A program made the position numbers and the translations under genes. From positions 1-8,691 of the forward strand of contig CAOKJJ010000195.1 in NCBI GenBank assembly GCA_948468465.1: DNA of 8,691 bases, given 5' to 3'. Source of the stretch: an uncultured Eubacterium sp. (lineage in GTDB: Bacteria; Bacillota_A; Clostridia; Lachnospirales; Lachnospiraceae). This document shows positions 5,747 to 8,691 of this stretch, piece by piece (within the stretch, counting starts at the first letter, position 1; each line of letters opens with the position of its first letter). Below the pieces are notes generated by a model. The model was not told where the DNA came from, did not search any database, and saw only the letters and a program-made list of their open reading frames with translations.

Positions 5747-7450
5747 TTATGCCAGCATAACCCTGCACTGCTTTTTATAACAGGCAATCCCGTATTTTAG
5801 AATCCTCTCTGTTCCATCATCTAAAAGTCCATCCTCATACTTTGTATTTTCAATTTGTTTTAACGCTTTCTTGCATGCTTGATCCAGATTTCCGTCATGC
5901 GCATACTTTACTTCTATGATAATCCCCATATTTGCATGATCTGGTTCCACAAGGATATCCGCATAGCCTTCGCCCATTTCCTGGTTCGATGAAATGCCCC
6001 ATCTTGTTTTTACTCCCAGGATCCCTAATAGAATCCCATGATAAAAATTCTCTTTCCTATCTGTTCTTACCGCTGTATCCCGGATACTGATCGTCTTTCT
6101 TAAATAATCCGTAAAAATCTTTTCTACATGTTTTACATCCCCATTTCGCAGAGCATCACAAAACCTGTTCAGCGTATCAGCATCTTTACGAACGTTTTCC
6201 TTAAAAAATTCCATGATCTGTGTTACAAAAATATCCCGGATTTCCAGATTCGGAATTGCCAGTTTCATCCGCCTTCCCTCAGCCTTTCCACGCTGTGTCA
6301 GATACCCGGTGGTAAAGAGCAGACTCCAGATATTGTCAATTGTCTGGTAAAGATCCGTGTATGTGAGTTCCTGATGAATTTCCTTCGTAATAACCTCCCC
6401 CGCCACCAAACATTCAATCTCCCGCTTCGTCGCGGCATTTGCCGATTCCTGAATAAACCGTTTTACCGCGTCGTTGCTGCTCGTATTGATCCAGTAGTTC
6501 TCTGGCTGTACATAAGGATCGCTTCTGATCCTGTCACAATAATTCAGCACATCCCAAGGACAGTACACCGAAGCACTGCCAAACTGGTAACCGTCATACC
6601 ATCTTTTTACTGCTTCATAATGATCCATAACACCATAATACTCCAGCAGTTCTTTTACTTCCTGATCCGTAAAACCAAAATACTCATCAAAACGCTCATC
6701 CGCGGCCGTCAATACTTTCAGGTTATTAAGTCCGGTAAAAATGCTCTCCTTTGAAATCCGAAGACATCCGGTCAGCACCGCAAATTTCAGGCTGTTATTT
6801 GTCTTTAACGCCTCCCCAAGCAGGCTGCGGATCAAAGAAATCATCTGGTCATAGTATCCATGCGCATGGGCCTTTGCCAGCGGGACGTCATATTCGTCAA
6901 TCAGCAAGATGACCTTTGCATGATGATGCTTCTCCAGCATTTCCGACAATATTCTGAGGCTGTCACAAAATGCGGATTCGTCCATATTGCTGTCCAAAAG
7001 CCTCTGATATTCCAGTTTGTCACTCTCACTTAACTCCCTGCTCTTTAAAAGATACTGCACATTTGACGCTGCCCGCCGCACAGCTCTGGCTCCCATCCGA
7101 AATGCCATTTCAAATGTAAGCGCATCCATGCCTTTCAGGGAAATGGATACAACCGGATATTTCCTCATATATTCCTTACAGAGCGCAGTCTCCTTTGCAA
7201 TTTTGAGTCCGTCAAAAATACTTTTATCTCCATGCAAAGAAAAAAAATGTTCCAGCATGCTCATGTTGAGTGTTTTCCCAAATCTTCTTGGACGAGTAAA
7301 TAAGTTCACGGCTCCCCAGTTATAAAGAAACTCAGCAATAAGACCTGTTTTATCAATATAGTAAAAATCTTCTTTCCTGATCTGTTCAAAATTTTCAATC
7401 CCAATCGGAAGCTTTTTCTTTCTCATAACAGCTTTCGTCTCAGTCTGCAT
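5747..7450 (-). CDS. AAA-ATPase-like protein with C-terminal PD-(D/E)XK nuclease-type domain
   Basis: A 567-residue cytoplasmic protein of the family annotated as AAA-ATPase-like (PF09820) plus PD-(D/E)XK nuclease superfamily (PF08011, old DUF1703), often present in many copies in gut bacteria; its biological job is not known. Order: LPIGIENFEQIRKEDFYYIDKT (14-35), family hallmark; Walker A-like RPRRFGKT (53-60); Walker B ILLIDEYDVP (181-190); LTGCLRISKESIFTG (226-240), sensor-like; YTDLYQTIDNIWSLLFTTGY (364-383); nuclease-type core with D498 and E513-x-K515 (GEGYADI, IIEVKYA), then YGIACYKKQC near the end. All key residues are present, so it may be active. The start at 7450 is chosen because AAGGAAGG (7456-7463) precedes it; an upstream ATG at 7510 would lie within the Nudix gene. 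It follows the Nudix stop by 13 bp, an operon arrangement. Confidence 0.92.
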   Translation of the reverse strand: MQTETKAVMRKKKLPIGIENFEQIRKEDFYYIDKTGLIAEFLYNWGAVNLFTRPRRFGKTLNMSMLEHFFSLHGDKSIFDGLKIAKETALCKEYMRKYPVVSISLKGMDALTFEMAFRMGARAVRRAASNVQYLLKSRELSESDKLEYQRLLDSNMDESAFCDSLRILSEMLEKHHHAKVILLIDEYDVPLAKAHAHGYYDQMISLIRSLLGEALKTNNSLKFAVLTGCLRISKESIFTGLNNLKVLTAADERFDEYFGFTDQEVKELLEYYGVMDHYEAVKRWYDGYQFGSASVYCPWDVLNYCDRIRSDPYVQPENYWINTSSNDAVKRFIQESANAATKREIECLVAGEVITKEIHQELTYTDLYQTIDNIWSLLFTTGYLTQRGKAEGRRMKLAIPNLEIRDIFVTQIMEFFKENVRKDADTLNRFCDALRNGDVKHVEKIFTDYLRKTISIRDTAVRTDRKENFYHGILLGILGVKTRWGISSNQEMGEGYADILVEPDHANMGIIIEVKYAHDGNLDQACKKALKQIENTKYEDGLLDDGTERILKYGIACYKKQCRVMLA

Positions 7451-7463
7451 CTTAACCTTCCTT

Positions 7464-7964
7464 TTATTCTCTTTCCGTGCTCCCTGCGTAATCCTTAAAC
7501 GGTCTTCCATTCAAAGAAGCTTCCACAAGCACATCATTCTCATATTTTAGTTTCAATGAGAAAAACGGATCATTTTGTTCCAGCATTCGAAAGAATATCT
7601 TGTCCCCCTCCCAAATCGGAAGATCATATACCTGGGACTTATCTATCCATACAAGATCGCCTTCCTCACATTCGATCAGCTCGCCGCTGTATGCATCTGC
7701 GGTATATAAAAACATATATTCCGTCGGCTGCCTGTCACAGATAAACGTAATAATGCCCCGCAGCTGCCAGGAGGCCAGCGTCAGTCCTGTTTCCTCCTGC
7801 ACTTCACGAAGCAGGCATTCTTCCGGTGACTCGTCCGCTTCAAAATGGCCGCCTACACCGACCCATTTATCTTTATTAATGTCATGTTCTCTTTTTACCC
7901 TGTGCATCATTAGATATCTGCCGTCTTTTTCGATGTAGCAAAGCGTTGTCTGGTTGCTTCTCAT
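7464..7964 (-). CDS. Nudix hydrolase, MutT/MTH1-like (8-oxo-dGTP diphosphatase candidate)
   Basis: A 166-residue cytoplasmic pyrophosphohydrolase that removes pyrophosphate from nucleoside triphosphate-type substrates, in this subgroup usually annotated as 8-oxo-dGTP diphosphatase. The Nudix box is perfect: G39, E45, R53-E54, E57-E58 and G60 in GHFEADESPEECLLREVQEE followed by TGL. The N-terminus TTLCYIEKDGRYLMMHRVK and the DKWVGVGG lead-in are typical of the subgroup. The frame is open further upstream to 8033, but the start at 7964 is preceded by AAAGGGAG at good spacing and gives the normal family length. It is 53 bp downstream of the DUF1963 remnant and 13 bp upstream of the ATPase gene, so probably cotranscribed. 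The exact substrate cannot be told from sequence. Confidence 0.94.
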   Translation of the reverse strand: MRSNQTTLCYIEKDGRYLMMHRVKREHDINKDKWVGVGGHFEADESPEECLLREVQEETGLTLASWQLRGIITFICDRQPTEYMFLYTADAYSGELIECEEGDLVWIDKSQVYDLPIWEGDKIFFRMLEQNDPFFSLKLKYENDVLVEASLNGRPFKDYAGSTERE

Positions 7965-8017
7965 TTCTTTGACTCCCTTTCTCTGATTTCCTCTCTTTGA
8001 TCTCTTTTCATAAAATA

Positions 8018-8523
8018 CTATGTACAGGCCCACTGTGCCAGCACACGGGAAAAATTGTGTCTTTTTAAATCATTTGCCCTGATAACAAAGTTGATCGGCC
8101 CGCCGTTAAGCTCCAAGTCCATGCCGCCAATGTCATCCTGCGGAAACTGATAAGTATCGTCATACAGCTGGAGCAGCACTACGTCACACTCTGCCCAGCC
8201 TTCCCCTTCATCATACAGCCGTGGGTCATCCTGAAGATAATTTGGATAACCGCCGATCTTGCACCCGCCGTTTGTAATCTGATCATGTATCCTGCGCAGC
8301 GCTGCCAGCTCCTTTGGATTATCGCTGTCCAGCCGATAAGGCATGAACTCTTTTGGATCAGCGTCTGGCAAGCGCATCTTTAACAATGGCTGTCAGCAAT
8401 CCCGAAAGACTCCCGGCTGAGACGAAGCCGGCACACCGGACGCATGCTTTCTCTCTGAATCTGATTCACAACCTCCTGGCAAAGTTGTATCTTTTCCATG
8501 TTTGTCATAGCTATGTTTGACAT
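8018..8523 (-). pseudogene. DUF1963 (YwqG-like) gene, internally deleted and frameshifted
   Basis: The start is intact: AAGGAG then ATG at 8523, encoding MSNIAMTNMEKIQLCQEVVN and on to SFGIADSHC, then a stop at 8380-8382. In DUF1963 proteins the segment resembling LTDSKxGG comes at this point, but the GG-P-Y part is missing. The C-terminal part continues in another frame from about 8386: KMRLPDADPKEFMPYRLDS, then the family hallmarks CKIGGYPNYLQDDPR, DVVLLQLYDD and NFVIRANDLKRHNFSRVLAQ, ending at the natural C-terminus (WACT). Together about 165 codons remain of a family usually 250-290, so roughly 80-120 codons appear lost around 8382-8396. Two products could still be made: a 47-residue N-terminal peptide and, from TTG or internal ATG, a C-terminal fragment. 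The promoter and downstream Nudix gene look intact. Confidence 0.75.
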
Positions 8524-8551
8524 TCGTTTCTCCTTCTTGTTTGTTTTCCTG

Positions 8552-8580
8552 ATTATAGCACATTAAAAAAGTTCTGTCAT
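8552..8580 (-). promoter_or_regulatory. Strong sigma-A-type promoter of the DUF1963-Nudix-ATPase unit
   Basis: On the reverse strand ATGACA (8575-8580, one mismatch from TTGACA) and a perfect TATAAT (8552-8557) are separated by 17 bp, with a TGC extended -10 element. Transcription would start near 8545, about 22 bases before the DUF1963 start codon. The -35 overlaps the inverted repeat CTGTC-ATCA-GACAG at 8574-8587, which might be a regulator site or chance. No further promoter was seen between the downstream genes, and no terminator until 5690-5644. Confidence 0.78.
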
Positions 8581-8621
8581 CAGACAGTTCTGCAGCCGCC
8601 TTCATTCCTCGTATTTTATGT

Positions 8622-8691
8622 AACTATTCTATCGCAAACTATTCTATCGCAAACTATTCTATCGCAAACTATTCTATCGCAAACTATTCTA
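8622..8691. repeat. 15 bp perfect tandem repeat, at least 4.7 copies
   Basis: The unit AACTATTCTATCGCA is repeated four full times without any mismatch (8622-8636, 8637-8651, 8652-8666, 8667-8681) and then for 10 more bases to the window edge, so the true copy number is unknown. No spacers separate the units. On the reverse strand the unit reads TGCGATAGAATAGTT, which places a TTGCGA and a TAGAAT in every unit with 15 bp between them, faintly promoter-like. One reverse frame is open through the array (Cys-Asp-Arg-Ile-Val repeated) and stops at 8616-8618. Confidence 0.95.

Noticed and set aside
6128..6754. Forward open frame of 208 codons
   Set aside because: It lies wholly antisense to the ATPase/nuclease gene, whose protein carries all family motifs; the forward product has no recognisable domain.
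7961..8011. A 16-codon reverse frame (MKRDQREEIRERESKK) overlapping the Nudix start by ATGA
   Set aside because: It has no ribosome binding site and its charged content simply reflects the purine-rich leader that contains the Nudix gene's own ribosome binding site.
8393..8605. Reverse open frame of 70 codons beginning upstream of the DUF1963 remnant
   Set aside because: Its start lies upstream of the strong promoter and it reads the DUF1963 start region in the wrong frame; the frame with AAGGAG and ATG at 8523 gives the family-like N-terminus.
8622..8691. CRISPR array
   Set aside because: The 15 bp units are directly contiguous with no unique spacers and no cas genes are present; it is a simple tandem repeat.

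Overview
The window looks like the chromosome of a low-to-mid GC Firmicute, most likely a gut Clostridia member of the Lachnospiraceae type. The basis is the gene families present (LplB-type sugar permease, YesL/DUF624, YitT, the AAA-ATPase-like/PD-(D/E)XK protein), the strong AGGAGG-type ribosome binding sites, the TTGACA/TATAAT-like promoters, and intrinsic terminators between units. Genus cannot be fixed from the sequence. No rRNA, tRNA, insertion sequence or CRISPR array was seen.

Left part (1-4218): a carbohydrate-uptake locus. A sugar ABC permease (LplB type) runs leftward off the window edge. Divergent from it, across a 480 bp AT-rich control region, is a rightward operon of four genes: a LacI-family repressor, a single-pass membrane protein of unknown function, a probable lipoprotein, and a DUF624 (YesL-like) multi-spanning membrane protein. 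The first three genes overlap by ATGA stop/start junctions, so they are probably translated as one unit. The control region carries three copies of a 15 bp element close to ATATAACGTTTCACG, one of them directly over a TATAAT box upstream of the repressor. These are the best candidates for the repressor's own operators. The inferred logic is that the repressor controls both its own operon and the transporter. A long perfect inverted repeat at 4261-4312 ends this unit and probably also the facing one.

Middle (4388-5730, all leftward): a small conserved-looking hypothetical protein with its own consensus promoter, and a YitT-family membrane protein (DUF161 plus DUF2179). The YitT gene is preceded by a strong intrinsic terminator. 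The only good promoter candidate for YitT lies upstream of that terminator, so attenuation is possible.

Right part (5747-8580, all leftward): a probable operon from a consensus extended -10 promoter at 8552-8580. It reads through a DUF1963 (YwqG) gene that has lost its middle portion and its frame, then a Nudix hydrolase (MutT/MTH1-like), then a 567-residue AAA-ATPase-like protein with a C-terminal PD-(D/E)XK nuclease-type domain. The window ends in a perfect 15 bp tandem repeat (4.7 copies) that runs off the edge.

Most of the window is ordinary. The parts least explained by known families are the two unknown surface proteins between the repressor and DUF624, the three-site operator layout, the YitT leader, the broken DUF1963 gene and the terminal tandem repeat.
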